A DNA stretch of 64,000 nt from NCBI GenBank assembly GCA_019009955.1, contig CM032230.1, forward strand, positions 16,526,001 to 16,590,000, written 5' to 3'. The notes beneath the pieces were generated by a model that was not told the origin of the DNA, searched no databases, and was given only the letters and a program-made list of their open reading frames with translations. This document shows, in pieces, positions 36,370 to 48,867 of this stretch; the first letter of the stretch is position 1; the number at the start of each line of letters is the position of its first letter. The DNA is from Riptortus pedestris (Eukaryota > Arthropoda > Insecta > Hemiptera > Alydidae). Position numbers and translations under genes: made by a program.

Positions 36370-36865
36370 GTCCGTCACGCAGGGGCTGCGTAAACTAAGC
36401 AGATTTCCCACGTGAAGTTTTACAATAGAGAAATCTGCCTAATAACAGCTGTAGTAGTAAGAAACCTCTAAACCTATTCACGAGGGACGAATAGTTACGA
36501 AAACGGCCGCCAGAGCTCACGGCGGAAAGTCCGAACAGCCACTGCTGCCGAGCACATGCAGAATACAAATGCAAATATCTCAGTTAATATTCAAGATACA
36601 GAATAAATGTATAGAACAATATTTATAGTAATTTTTATTTGCAATAAGATTGATTCTGTAATATTTTTCGATCCGACGTATAGTAACGGAGATATTTCGA
36701 ATTTTCGAAAATCCTCCCCTCTAAACCCCCCTCCCACTAGTCCGATTTCAGCCATTAACGAACTTGATCTTTCTTTTTACATAAAACGACTAAATATCGA
36801 GTTTGGTAACGATTAAACAATAATTGCGACCTCTAGAGCGGTAACAGACATATATATATATATAT
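36370..36865 (-). repeat. Family A element, right half, interrupted by B array
   Basis: It begins GTCCGTCACGCAGGGGCTGC at 36370 and runs through the hairpin end and the whole core to the (TA)n tract at 36849-36865, where family B sequence takes over. The missing start end reappears at 44093-44213, so one A copy is split by about 7.2 kb of B DNA. Confidence 0.88.
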
Positions 36866-37307
36866 TTTTAGCTTTTAGCGTATATCGCCTTTATAGTGCG
36901 GTATACGAAAAAAGTGTATATAACAAAAGTTACTTTAAATAACAAAATAAACAACTTTTGTTATATGCATATTTGCCGAAAAACCAATAGGGAACGAAAT
37001 ATCGCTATTTTTAATTTCAGGTCTCCCTTATAACCCCCACTCCTGTTCGTCTCAGAGAATATTAATATAGCCTAAAGTCTAAGTTGGATTAGTAGTAATA
37101 TACATACCAATTTTCATAAAATTCGGTTCAGCCGTTTATGCGTGAAAAGGTAACAAACAAACAAACAAACAAACAAATAAACAAACAAACAGACACCAAA
37201 GAAACAAAATGCAGTTATGGTGTCTATGACATGTGAAACGAAAAGTTATCGTGAAATTTCGCGAAAAAAATCAATGTACAGACAGAGGTTACAATTTTAT
37301 ATATATA

Positions 37308-38405
37308 CTAGCTCAGATACCCGGCTTCGCCCGGGAATTCATTTGAGGCTGAATGGTGATGGTATTTTTTAGCAGGCTTTACATTGCACAATATTTTGAC
37401 ATTTACCCGTCCCAGTGTTTAGGATTGATACCCGTCGTTGCCGTGGATTTGCTAATAATAGAATATTTGTTCGATAAGACTTCACTGTCTTCGATATTTT
37501 TATATTTCCCGTCTCTTATACATGTAAATAAGGTGAATTTTTATTTCAGGCCTTCCTTATAACCCCCCTCCCGTTCGAACCTAAAAATTTTAATATAACT
37601 TATAATCATGGAAGAATTAATGCTAATTGACATACCGAGTTTTGTTAAGTTCGGTTCAGCCGTTAGTGCCCGCTAAGGTTTTAACGTATAACTCATTTAT
37701 ACTTAGGTATACGCCAACAGTGTATATAACAAAAGTTAATCTAAATGACAAAATAAACAACTTTTGTTATGTACATATTTGCCGAAAAAACAATAGGAAA
37801 CGAATTATCGCTTTGTTTAATTTCAGGCTTGCCTTATAACCCCCACTCCTGCCCATCCCTAGAAACGTTGGTATGGCTGATTATAATGAAAGCATTAGTG
37901 CTAATGCACATACCGAGTTTTATTTATTTCAGTTGGCTCTTTTGTCCCAAATAAAATTGTTTACTTCAGCTATTGGTTTTAGCGTATATCTCGTTTATAA
38001 TTTGGTAAACAAAAAAGTGTATATAACAAAAGTTACTCTAAATAAAAAACAACTTTTGTTATGTCCATATTTGCCGGAAAACCAATAGGAAACGAAATAT
38101 CGCTATTTTTAATTTCAGGCCTCCCTTATAACCCCCACTCCTGTTCGTCTCAGAGAATATTAGTATAGCCTAAAGTCTAAGTTAGGCTAGTAGTAATATA
38201 CATACCAAGTTTCATAAAATTCGGTTCAGCCGTTTATGCGTGAAAAGGTAACAAACAAATAAACAAACAAACAAACAAACAAACAAACAGACACCAAAGA
38301 AACAAAATGCAGTTATGGTGTCTATGACATGTGAAACGAAAAGTTATCGAGAAATTTCGCAAAAAAAATCAATGTACAGACAGAGGTTACAATTTTATAT
38401 ATATT
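37308..38405 (+). repeat. Family B element, best complete copy
   Basis: Head hairpin CCCGGCTTCGCCCGGG at 37319-37334, two internal units with the AACAAAAGTT/AACTTTTGTT hairpin (near 37725 and 38025), the GGTTCAGCCGTTTATGCG block, an (AAAC)n tail at about 38252-38290 and a TA run at the end. It serves as the reference copy for the family. Confidence 0.85.
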
Positions 38406-39789
38406 CTAGCTAAGGTACCCGGCTTCGCCCGGGAATTCATTTTAGGCTGAATAAAGATGTTAATTTTTGTCAAGGCATTATTTTCCACAATATTTTGAAA
38501 TTTCCCCGTCATATTTTGGTTTTCCCTCGTTGCTGTGGATTTTTTAAAAGTTTTCATGGTTTATACCCGTCGTTGCTGTGGATTTTTTAATTAAATTTTG
38601 ATAGTCGTCGAAAGTATTCTGTCTTCCAAACCTTGGATGAATTAAATTTCCTTTCACTTGATGTGGTCCAAAGCTTAATGGTGACAACTGGTTTAGATAC
38701 ATCATAACCGAAAAACAAATAGGAAATGAAATATTGCAAATTTTTATTTCCGACCTCCCTCATAACCGCCACTCCCGTTCGAACCTATAAATTTTAATAT
38801 AGTTTATAATCGTGGAAGAATTAATGCTAATTCACATACCGAGTTTTGTTAAATTCGATTCAACCGTTAGTGGCCAATGAAATAGTTGGCTCCCGCTTTA
38901 GTTTTTTGTGTATATATCGTATATAATTTGTTATACGTGTTGGCAAAAGTGTATACAACAAAAGTTACTCTAAATAATCAAATAAATAACTTTTGCTTTG
39001 TTCATTTTGGCCGAAAAACCAATAGGAGACGAAATACCGCTATTTTTAATTTCTGGCTTCCCTTATAACCCCCACTCCTGCCCTTCCCTAGAAAAGTTAG
39101 TATGGCCGCTTTATTCTAAGGAAGACTTTAGTGCTTAATTCACATACCGAGTTTCAGGTTTATTTCGGTTGAGTTTTTTGTGACAACTAATATTGCAGAC
39201 TTCCGAAGTAGGTTTTACCGTATAAGTCTCATTTATACTTAGGTATACGACAAAAGTGTATATAACAAAAGTTGCCTCTAAATAACAAAATAAACAACTT
39301 TTGTCATGTCATAATTGCCCGAAACTGCAATAGAAAAGGAAATATCGCTATTTTTATTTTCAGGCCTCCCTTTATAACCCCCACTCCTTTTCGTTCTCAG
39401 AGAATATTAACATAGCCTAAAGTCTAAGTTGGTTTAGTAGCAAATAGTACATTCCAAGTTTCATAAAATTCGGTTTAGCCGTTTATGCGTGAAAAAGGTA
39501 ACAAACAAACAAACAAACAAACATACACGAAAGAAACAAAATGCAGTTTATGATGTCTAATGACATGTGAAACGAAAAAGTTCTCGTTAAATTTCGCGAA
39601 AAAAATCAATGTACAGACAGAGGTAACAATTTTATATATATGCAAGCTAAGGTACACGGCTTCGCTCGGGAAATCATTTAAGACTGATTGATGATAGTAT
39701 TTTTTTTGGGCAAGGCTTCAATGTTTACAACTGCAACTTCCCGTCGTCGCGCATTGTTTTGCTGTGAGGGCAAGGCTGGCGACTTATAA

Positions 39790-40738
39790 ATGAGAAATTG
39801 TTATATTTGAAGAATAAATAAAATTGTGTTCCTAATCTATCCCTTGCCTCTGTATAACTCACCTTGGGGTTGACTACTATTAACCATAATCAAGATAATA
39901 TTTATTACAATTAAATATCGGCGATAGTGTAACTTATTACCTGTCCCAAAACCAATCCGAGCACAAATAGTATTTAAGCATCGTTTAGCACGTAAGTTTA
40001 GATTCATAATAGTAGATCTCAGTGGTAAACAATCCCGTAGCCCACTGCCCAGCATTTCACAGGAAATTAGTAAAGCTCAATTAACTCTATTAGCCTCCGT
40101 CTATTTCCGGCTCTCCCATTAGAGCTATCAACACTTCTTCTCCTTAAATTATTAATTCAAAATATTATTGTAATAATTTATCTACCTGATGGAATTAAAT
40201 AATAGTGTTAACCAAAAAATAATTTCAATTATATTCAAAAAAGCTAGTCGAGTGGGAAGAGATCATAGCCCGTCTCTGCAACTGCAGTAATACTTTAAAC
40301 AATCCATATCGAGTTTAAGCGCATTTTGTCTTTTTTCTTAATGAACATTAACGTTTAATTGTTAATGATAGTACATATTTGTTTCAATTACATGAAGATA
40401 TTCGGGATAAGATAGTATATAACCAAAATCAAAGAGTATGATTCCCTACTACTTTCCCCTTACACTCCTTGAGGAAATTCAGCACGATTATTTTTTTAAA
40501 TAATACATTATACACAAATTAAATAATGGAAATGCTCTTTATAGTTTAAATTTCTATTGGAAATAAATACAACAAAGTTATTTTCTAGGGAAAAATAAAT
40601 AAATGAGGCGAAGGGGGAGGGGGATTTATAATCTCACTTATGCGAATCAATACTTAGTACTAAATAACCAAAATACATTAAACATCATTTGTCATAATAT
40701 TGCTAAATCAAAAAACACTTAAATAATACGAATAAAAT
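39790..40738. other. Unrelated ~950-bp segment inside the fourth B copy
   Basis: Family B similarity stops after the head region (GGCAAGGCTGGCGACT) and resumes at GACTCCCGCTATAGATTTAG. The intervening AT-rich DNA matches no other part of the window and has no convincing ORF. It is either an insertion or a longer, otherwise deleted, internal part of family B. Confidence 0.6.
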
Positions 40739-43700
40739 CGACGACTCCCGCTATAGATTTAGCTTATATCACGTATTTACATCATTTTACGACATAAGTG
40801 AATGAAACAAAAAGTTGCTCTTAATAACAAAGTAAACAACTTTTGTTATGTGCACACTTTTGCCGACAAACCAAATAGAAAATGAAATATCGTTAATTTT
40901 TACTTCAGGCCCTCCCGCATAACTCCCATTCACCCGTTCCGAACCAAAAATTTTAGTATAGCTTATAATCATGGGAGAATTTTAATGCTAATGACATCGG
41001 TATTACAAAGATCGAAACCGAGTTTTGTTAAGTTCGGTTCAATCGTTAGCGCCCAATAAAAATAGTTGACTACCGCGTTTAGTCTTTTAGCTATATATCT
41101 CGTTTATACTTTGTTAAAAGTCAAAAGTGAATATAACAAAAGTTACTCTAAATAACAAAATAAACAACTTTTGTTAGGTTCATATTTGCCGAAAAACGAA
41201 TAGGAAACGAAATATCGCTATTTTTAAATTCAGGCCTCCCTTACAACCCCCACTCCTGCCCGTCCTAGAAATGTTAGTATGGCTTATTATAATGAAAGCG
41301 TTAGTGCTATTACACATACCGAGTTTTATTTATTTCGGTTGGGTTTTTTGTCTCAAATAAAATTGTTCACTTTCGCTATAGTTTTAGCGTATATCTCGTG
41401 TATACTTCGTTATACGACAAAATTGTATATAACAAAAGTTACTCTAAATAACAAAATAAACAACTTTTGTTATGTTTATATTTGCCGAAAAACTAATAGG
41501 AATCGAAATATCGCTATTTTTAATTTCTGGCTCCCTTATAACCCCACTCCTGTTCGTCTCAGAGAATATTAATATAGCCTAAAGTCTAAGTTGGGTTAGT
41601 AGTAATATACATACCAAGTTTCATAAAATTCGGTTCAGCCGTTTATGCGTGAAAAGGTAACAAACAAACAAACAAACAAACACACAAACATACACGAAAG
41701 AAACAAAATGCAGTTATGGTGTCTATGACATGTGAAACGAAAAGTTATCGTGAAATTTCGCGAAAAAAATCAATGTTCCGACAGAGGTGACGATGTTATA
41801 TATATATATATTTTTATTTATATATATTATATATAATATACTAGCTAAGGGTACCGCGGCTTCGCCCGGGAATTCATTTGAACCGGAATGAATGAATGGT
41901 ATTCTTTCGGCAAGACTTTACTTGGCCAAAAATATTTTGAAGATTTCCCCGTTTCCAGTGTTTAGGGTTAGTACCGCGAACCGTGGTTGGTTTGGAATAG
42001 AAGAATGAAATATCACGAATTTTTATTTCAGGGACACTCCCTTATAACCCCCACTCCCGTATATACATAAACATTTTAATATAGCTTATAACCAATGTAA
42101 GAATTAATGCTAATTTGTGTGTGTATCATATTCTGAGTTTTTTGTAGGAATCAGTTCAAGAACCTATAGTGCCCAATAAAATAGTTTGAACTCCCGCTTT
42201 AGAAGCTTTATTGTGTATATCTCGTTTATTAATTTGTTTATACAAACAAAAGTGAACATAACAAAAGTTTCTCTAAATAAACAAAATAAACAAACTTTTG
42301 ATTAAGTGTCATAATTTGCCGAAACCCCAATAGGAAACGAAATTATCACTTTTTATTTTTTTTTTATAATTCAGGCCTCCCTTATAGCCCCCACTTCCTG
42401 CCCTTCCCTAGAAATGTTTGTATGAGCTTATTATAAGGGAGGAAGGAGTTAGTGCTAATACGACATACCGAGTTTTATTTAGTTTCAGTTGAGATCTTTG
42501 TGCCAAATAAAATTGTTGACTCCCGCTATAATTTTTTAGCGTATGAACCGCCTTTATAGTTTTTGGGTAAATACCCCCCCCCCGCAAAAAAGTGTATATA
42601 ACAAAAAGGTTACTTTAAAAATAACAAAATAAACAACTTTTGTTATATGCATATTTTGCCGAAAAAACCAATAGGGGGAAGGAACGAAATAATCGCTATT
42701 TTTTAATTTCAGGTCTCACCTTATAACCCCCACTCCTGTTCGTCTCCAGAGAATATTAATATAGCCTAAAGTCTAAGTTGGATTAGTAGTAATATACATA
42801 CCAATTTTCATATAATTCGGTTCATCCGTTTATGCGTGAAAAGGTAAACAAACAAACCAAACAAATAAACAAACAAATAAACAAACAAACAAACGCAAAC
42901 CGACACCAAAGAAACAAAATGCAGTTATGGTGGTCTATGACATGTTAAACGAAAAGTTCTCGTGAAATTTCGCGCGCACAAACACAAAAAACCAATGTAC
43001 AGACAGAGGTTACAATTTTATATATATACTAGCTCAGATACCCGGCTTCGCCCGGGAATTCATTTGAGACTGAATGGTGATGGTATTTTTTAGCAGGCTT
43101 TACATTGCACAATATTTTACATTTAGGCTTTACATTGCACGATATTTTTATATTTCCCGTCTCTTATACATGTAAATATGGTGAATTTTTATTTCAGGCC
43201 TCCCTTATAACCCCCCTCCCGTTCGAACCTAAAAATTTTAATATAACTTATAATCATGGAAGAATTAATGCTAATTGACATACCGAGTTTTGTTAAGTTC
43301 GGTTCAGCAGTTAGTGCCCGCTAAAGTTTTAACGTATAACTCATTTATACTTAGGTATACGACATAAGTGTATATAACAAAAGTTACTCCAAATAACAAA
43401 ATAAACAACTTTTGTTATGTTTATATTTGCGGAAAAACCAATAGAAAACGAAATATCGCTATTTTTAATTTCAGGCTTCCCTTATAACCCCCACTCCTGC
43501 CCGTCCATAGAAATGTTGGTATGGCTTATTATAATGTTGACCTCACTGCTAATACACATACCGAGTTTTATTTAGTTCGGTTGAGTCTTTTTTGGCAAAT
43601 AATATTGTTGGCTCCCGCTATAATTTTTAGCATATAACGCATTTAAACTTCGGTATACGACAAAAGTGTATATAACAAACGTTACTCTAAATAACAAAGT

Positions 43701-44092
43701 AAACAACTTTTGTTATGTACATATTTACCGAAAAACCAATAGAAAACGAAATATCGCTATTTTTTATTTCAGGCTTCCCTTATAACCCCCACTCCTGTTC
43801 GTCTCAGAGAAAATTAATATAGCCTAAAGTCTAAGTTGGGTTAGTAGTAATATACATACCAAGTTTCATAAAATTCGGTTCAGCCGTTTATGCGTGAAAA
43901 GGTAACAAACAAACAAACAAACAAACAAACAAACAAACAAACAAACAAACATACACGAAAGAAACAAAATGCAGATATGGTGTCTATGACATGTGAAACG
44001 AAAAGTTATCGTGAAATTTCGCGAAAAAAATCAATGTACAGACAGAGGTTACAATTTTATATATATATAGATATAGATAGATAGATAGATAG

Positions 44093-44213
44093 TTTTGAAC
44101 GGACCTCATTTTCGTCATCTCCTGGGTAGAGTCGATGGACAATTGTGGAAATTTTTCGAAACTCGCGTCATGAGTACGACCACAATAGCTGATTTCCCGT
44201 AAGGAAAACTGCT
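44093..44213 (-). repeat. Family A element, left half of the split copy
   Basis: It resumes with GTTTTGAACGGACCTCATTTT and ends CTGATTTCCCGTAAGGAAAA then CTGCT, completing the copy begun at 36370. A TA/GATA tract (44059-44092) marks the junction with family B. Confidence 0.88.
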
Positions 44214-44427
44214 AAAAAATTTTGAACGAACCTCATTTTCGTCATCTCTTAGGTAGGATCGAAGGACATTTGTCTTCGCAATACCAAAGTGTTTTAACCA
44301 AAAGATGCATTCGCAATTTCATAGAACTAATCTTTTTAAAATGTTGATGCTCTAAAATTGTTCTTACAGAACAAATGTACAGACATTTCTTCGAAACTAA
44401 TATAAAGCGAGTTTTATTCGTATCTTT

Positions 44428-44990
44428 AGCAGATTTCCCTTAAGGAAAATGAGCTATTGACGCTGTACTCGTGATTCGATTTTCGAAAACTTTCCTTAAA
44501 TATCCATTGATCCTACCCAGGAGATGTCGAAATTTAGGTAAACTAATAACTATAAAAACTGGATAACGTAAACAACTCGATATGTAAAAATATAGATCAA
44601 GCCCGTAATGACTGAAATCGGACGAGTGGGTGGGTGTGATTTTTGAAACATTTCTTCATATGTCCATCGATCCTACCTGTTAGATGAGGAAAATGAGGTC
44701 CGTTTAAAATTAAATACATGTGTGTGTGTGTCTTACATCTCTTGCGGTCACAATTTTGGTTTAATTTTTACGAAACTCGATATTTAATCGTTTTATGTAA
44801 AAAGAAAGATGACATCGTTAATGGCTGAAATCCGAAGATTGGGAAGGGGGTTTAGGAGGGAGGGAACTTCGAAAATTTTTAATATCTCCGCTATTATGCG
44901 TCAGATCGAAAATTTGTACAGAACCAATCTTATTGAAAATGTAATGTTCTATAAATATTGTTATGTACGTGTTTTTACTATCTTGATTGA
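44428..44990 (+). repeat. Two consecutive family A fragments
   Basis: The first (44428-44640) starts AGCAGATTTCCCTTAAGG and runs into the core with its TA tract deleted. The second (44641-44990) restarts at the TCCATCGATCCTACC block, has a (GT)n tract near 44718 in place of TA and continues through the core. Confidence 0.75.
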
Positions 44991-45009
44991 CTGAGCATAT
45001 TTGGAGTTT

Positions 45010-45144
45010 AGCAGATTTCCCCTAAGGGAAACCAGCTATTGAGGTCGTACTCATGACGCGATTTTCGAAATTTTTTCCTTTCCCCAAAAAAAAAAATGTC
45101 CATCTATCCTAACCTAGGAGATGACGAAAATGAGCACCGTTCAA

Positions 45145-45196
<52 letters not shown>

Positions 45197-45620
45197 GTAT
45201 ATATCTGTTTACCAGCTCTAGCGAGGTCTGTAATTATTGTTTAATTGTTACCAAATGCGATATTTAGTAGTTTTATGTAAAAAGAAAGATCAAGTTCGTT
45301 AACTGCTGAAATCGGACGAGGGAGGGGGGGTAGAGGGGAGGAATTTCGAAATTTCTCTGTTACTATACGTCAGATCGAAACGTTGTATAGAAACAATCTT
45401 ATTGTAAATTAAATTTACTATAAATATTGTTCTATACATATTTTTCGTATAATGAGTATTAACCGAAATATTTGGAATTTATAGTTTTCCGCTTTCAAGT
45501 AAACTTCAGTTAACCCCCACTCCTACTAGTGTCATATTAATAATAAGCTGATATATCATGAACCACTTCATTACAAGGTTAAATACCAAATATTGTTTTC
45601 ATTGAGTTTTTACTTTGTGA
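45010..45620 (+). repeat. Family A (HINE-like) element with long (TA)n
   Basis: It starts AGCAGATTTCCCCTAAGGG, has a (TA)n tract at 45149-45204, the ACCAGCTCTAGCG block and a core to about 45560, continuing into the longer variant end (CCCCCACTCCTACTAGTGTC). The hairpin end is absent. Confidence 0.8.
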
Positions 45621-46024
45621 GATATTGGACCCCCCCCCTTTCTTTTGTTCTCTGATTACTAAAAATTGAGTGATTGAGATAAAACTGACCTCTGATTCAT
45701 TAACAAATTAACAACACTTATAGCTTTAGTAAATATGTTTTTCAATAAAATTAATATGTTCTATTCAGATATATTTTCCATTAATTGTTGTTGTTTTTCA
45801 CCCAGTGCTATCTGATCTATTCAGCGCTTCATTAGGTTGGCTATGCCTGTTTTTTTTACAATTCAGTCGCTTTCCGTTGTGGAGGTTATTAACTTGTATT
45901 GGGTGAAATTGAACTGAAAGATTTCTCATTACTGGTCATTAACTGTTTTGTATGTTATTCGCTTAAACGATTCACGGTTTGTGTTACCTGTATGTAATAT
46001 TTATCTATTTGTAAACCTGGGTCT

Positions 46025-46214
46025 CAGGTTGGCCATGCGAGTTAAAGCGTTGGACCCTTTATCTTCACATGTTAAACCTAGAGGAGGCTAATCTCGCCTG
46101 TGGGTGAAAGGAAATTATTTGGTGACTGAAATTCATTAAATAACGTCCTAAAATCCCACCACTGGCTAGAGAAGGGTGGTAACCTGTAGTATAACCCGTC
46201 CAGATTAGCATAAG
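46025..46214 (+). mobile_element. tRNA-derived SINE, full-length-looking copy
   Basis: A-box-like GGTTGGCCATGCGAGTTAAA, a weak B box, then CCTAAAATCCCACCACTGGC, GAAGGGTGGTAACCTGTAG and CAGATTAGC, collinear with the SINE at 23707. A family A hairpin end begins 10 bp further at 46225, the same adjacency as at 33043. Confidence 0.7.
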
Positions 46215-46224
46215 TTGGCAAAAA

Positions 46225-47113
46225 GTCCGTCACGCACAGGGGCTGCGTACAACTAAGGCGGATTTTTCCCTCGTGAAGTTTAGTAATAGATAAATAAATA
46301 TACATACAGCTAAGGCCACAACGACACCGTGGAATAAATACAAAACGGAAATAAGAAATGTTTCATCCAATTTTCAATAACGCTCCGACAGGAAGCGTTA
46401 GGTTTAGAAATTGTAAAGCAAATGGGCCCGGGCCGCCTCGCTCGCCACCGAAAAGAAAGAAAGAACAATTACTGAAATATATCAGAAGAATATAACACAT
46501 TATTTTATTGAGAACTATTTACCTATATCTAGTAGTAGCTGTCATTAATAATGAGTCAGAATAATTTTTAAGTATCTCAATCAATAAAATTTTAGTAGTC
46601 CAAAACTTTAAGATGGGGGGGGGTCACCAGGGCATATTTGCATGTATCTCGTATAATAAAGGTCTCTTGAATACAATTTTTGGTATTTAAACTTCCAATA
46701 ATGTGATTTAGCAGAGTATAGTTTACTTGACATGAGTAGAAGTGGCGGTTTGCTAAAAACTTGAAAAATGCAAATATCTCGGTTAATATTCAAGATTATA
46801 TTTATAGTAAATTTAATTTGCAATAACATTGGTTATATACAATGTTTTATTCCGATGCATAATAACGGAGATATTTGGAATTTTCGAAAATCCCCCCCTT
46901 TAAACCCTCCCTCCCTCTAGTCCGATTTCAGCCATTAACGAACTTGATCTGTCTTTTTACATAAAACGGTTAAATATCGAGTTTCTTAACGATTAAACAA
47001 AAATTGCGACCGCTAGTGCGGTAACAGACAAATATATATATATATATATATATAAATAGATTATATATATATATACAGTTTTGAACGGACCTCATTTTCG
47101 TCATCTACTAGGT

Positions 47114-47168
<55 letters not shown>

Positions 47169-47284
47169 TTTTACCGCTCTAGCGGCCGGATCGATGGACA
47201 TATGAAGAAAAATTTCGAAAAATTCCGTCACATGAGAGTACAACCTCTCTAATAGCTGATATTCCCTCAAGGGAAATCAGGCTA
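46225..47284 (-). repeat. Family A (HINE-like) element, near full length
   Basis: Antisense copy from GTCCGTCACGCACAGGGGCT to GGGAAATCAGGCT, including both the longer variant block (46300-46800) and the standard core (46800-47030). Two (TA)n tracts (47034-47070 and 47118-47162) interrupt the start-proximal half, the second splitting the GGTAGGATCGATGG block. Confidence 0.88.
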
Positions 47285-47959
47285 AAAGTGGGACGTTAAT
47301 AAAATAATAAATTTTAATAATATTGTAAACCTTCGCTTGGGAAAATCTGACTTAGTTTTACGCAGACGCCTGCGGTGGCGGACTTTATTTGTTGTTCATG
47401 TCTTTAAAACCCTCACTTCTAATCATGTTCAATATTAACAATAAGCTGTTATAGTCATAAAACCACTTTATCTTCTTAATTAAATTTCCAAGTATTGTCT
47501 TAATAGACCGTGTGTGAGTTTATATTATGAAGCACATTATTTGAAGCATTAATACCAAATATTGATCTCATTAAAGTTTTAATTTTTGAGATAAATGCAA
47601 ATACGTGGCTCACGTGGGAAATCTGCTCAGCCTACACATCCCCTGCGTGACGGACTTTCGTTTAATGATGGTCTACTGTTATTGTGAGTTATCGGGTAGC
47701 CCATATTGGCGAATTAGATTGTTGGCTGCTTTCTCTGTCCAGCCTATTAGCACACAATGCCAAGCAGTCTTCGGAATGCTGCCCGTTAGTTACCACTCAC
47801 ACATTTATGCCCTGAATATTAATAATCACATTTGATTAATTATGAATATGTGAAAGCATTTATTATATCCAGCACCATCTTACTTGTCACCTACTTCACT
47901 CTATAGGGATTATCATTCGCCCCAGTTATTATAGTTGACTACTGTTCAGCTATGTATAT

Positions 47960-48300
47960 AGTTTTGAACGGGACTCATTTTCGTCATCTCCAGGGTAGGA
48001 TCAATGGACACTGGAGGAAAGTTTCGAATATCGGGTCATGAGTGCATCATCAATAGCTGATTTCCCATAAGATAAATCTGATAAAAGAAACAGATAATAA
48101 GCCTATATACAGTATATAGCATAATATAGCTCACTCTCAAGGCTGCGCAAGACGTTTGCAGGGCCAATAATTTGGCCGATAAAAAGAAGAAATTTGTCAG
48201 TGGAGGCCAGGAAAAGAAAGTCCGTCACGCAGGGGCAACGTATAATAAGCAGATTTCCCTCTTGAAGTTCTACAATAGATACAATGTACACACTAGCAAC
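47960..48300 (-). repeat. Family A end fragments
   Basis: The start end (GTTTTGAACGGGACTCATTT to CCCATAAGATAAATCTG, 47960-48073) is followed by a separate hairpin end, GTCCGTCACGCAGGGG, at about 48220. These are two independent truncated insertions in the same orientation. Confidence 0.75.
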
Positions 48301-48867
48301 ACTTAACATCACCGTGGATATTAAGTGAATACATTCAAACGGTAAACAGAAAAGTCCATGTGTTGGAAAATATATTGTGTGTGAAAAGATATTGCCTATG
48401 AAAACACAAGGGTAATGAAAGTAATATAAATGAAAATATGAGTATAGTAATGTGAATAAAGTGAAAATAATGAAGGCACCTGCTAAGGTAGTAGAAAAAA
48501 TGAATATGAGTATGTTGTATATATATTAATGTATTTTAGATATGTAATGGTTCTGTGTATATAATTACTGTTATCGCTCAACCGTCCTGTAAGTCATATG
48601 GAATGTCTAAATTGTCTCTTCGTCTACAGTTAGTCAATATGTGATGTTCAGTTAATGTTTCGTTGCAATGTCTACAAGTCGGTGTGTCCTTGTTTGCCAT
48701 TTAGAGTCCATGAGTTAGTAATGAATGGCCAATGCGTAGTCTGGTCAGCACAATGCCTCTCTTTGTGTGCTCCTGTTGCTTGATGACCATTCCTGAACTG
48801 TTTGTTTTATTTTTCTTAGTACGAGGAAATAGAAGACGTGAATGAGATTGATTTAATTTAAAAAAAA

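Larger units (their letters stand above)
36866..44058 (+). repeat. Head-to-tail array of six family B elements
   Basis: Five heads of the form CTAGCTNAGNTACCCGGCTTCGC are seen at 37308, 38406, 39643, 41841 and 43028; a head-truncated copy comes first (36866-37307). Each ends with AAGGTAACAAACAAAC tails, ATGCAGTTATGGTGTCTATG, a TTTCGCG block and a short TA run that abuts the next head. Inside, units of about 300-350 bp repeat, each with an AACAAAAGTT ... AACTTTTGTT hairpin and the AACCCCCACTCCTG block. No RT, transposase or other protein is encoded. The class is unknown; the gene-free, TA-targeted, tail-bearing structure suggests a non-autonomous retroposon or rolling-circle element. Confidence 0.85.

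Noticed and set aside
39837..40055. 72-aa minus-strand ORF inside the B array
   Set aside because: No domain, no start context, and it lies in a region of doubtful consensus.
43905..43950. (AAAC)n tails as a CRISPR-like array
   Set aside because: Pure 4-bp simple repeat with no spacers; it is the tail of family B elements.
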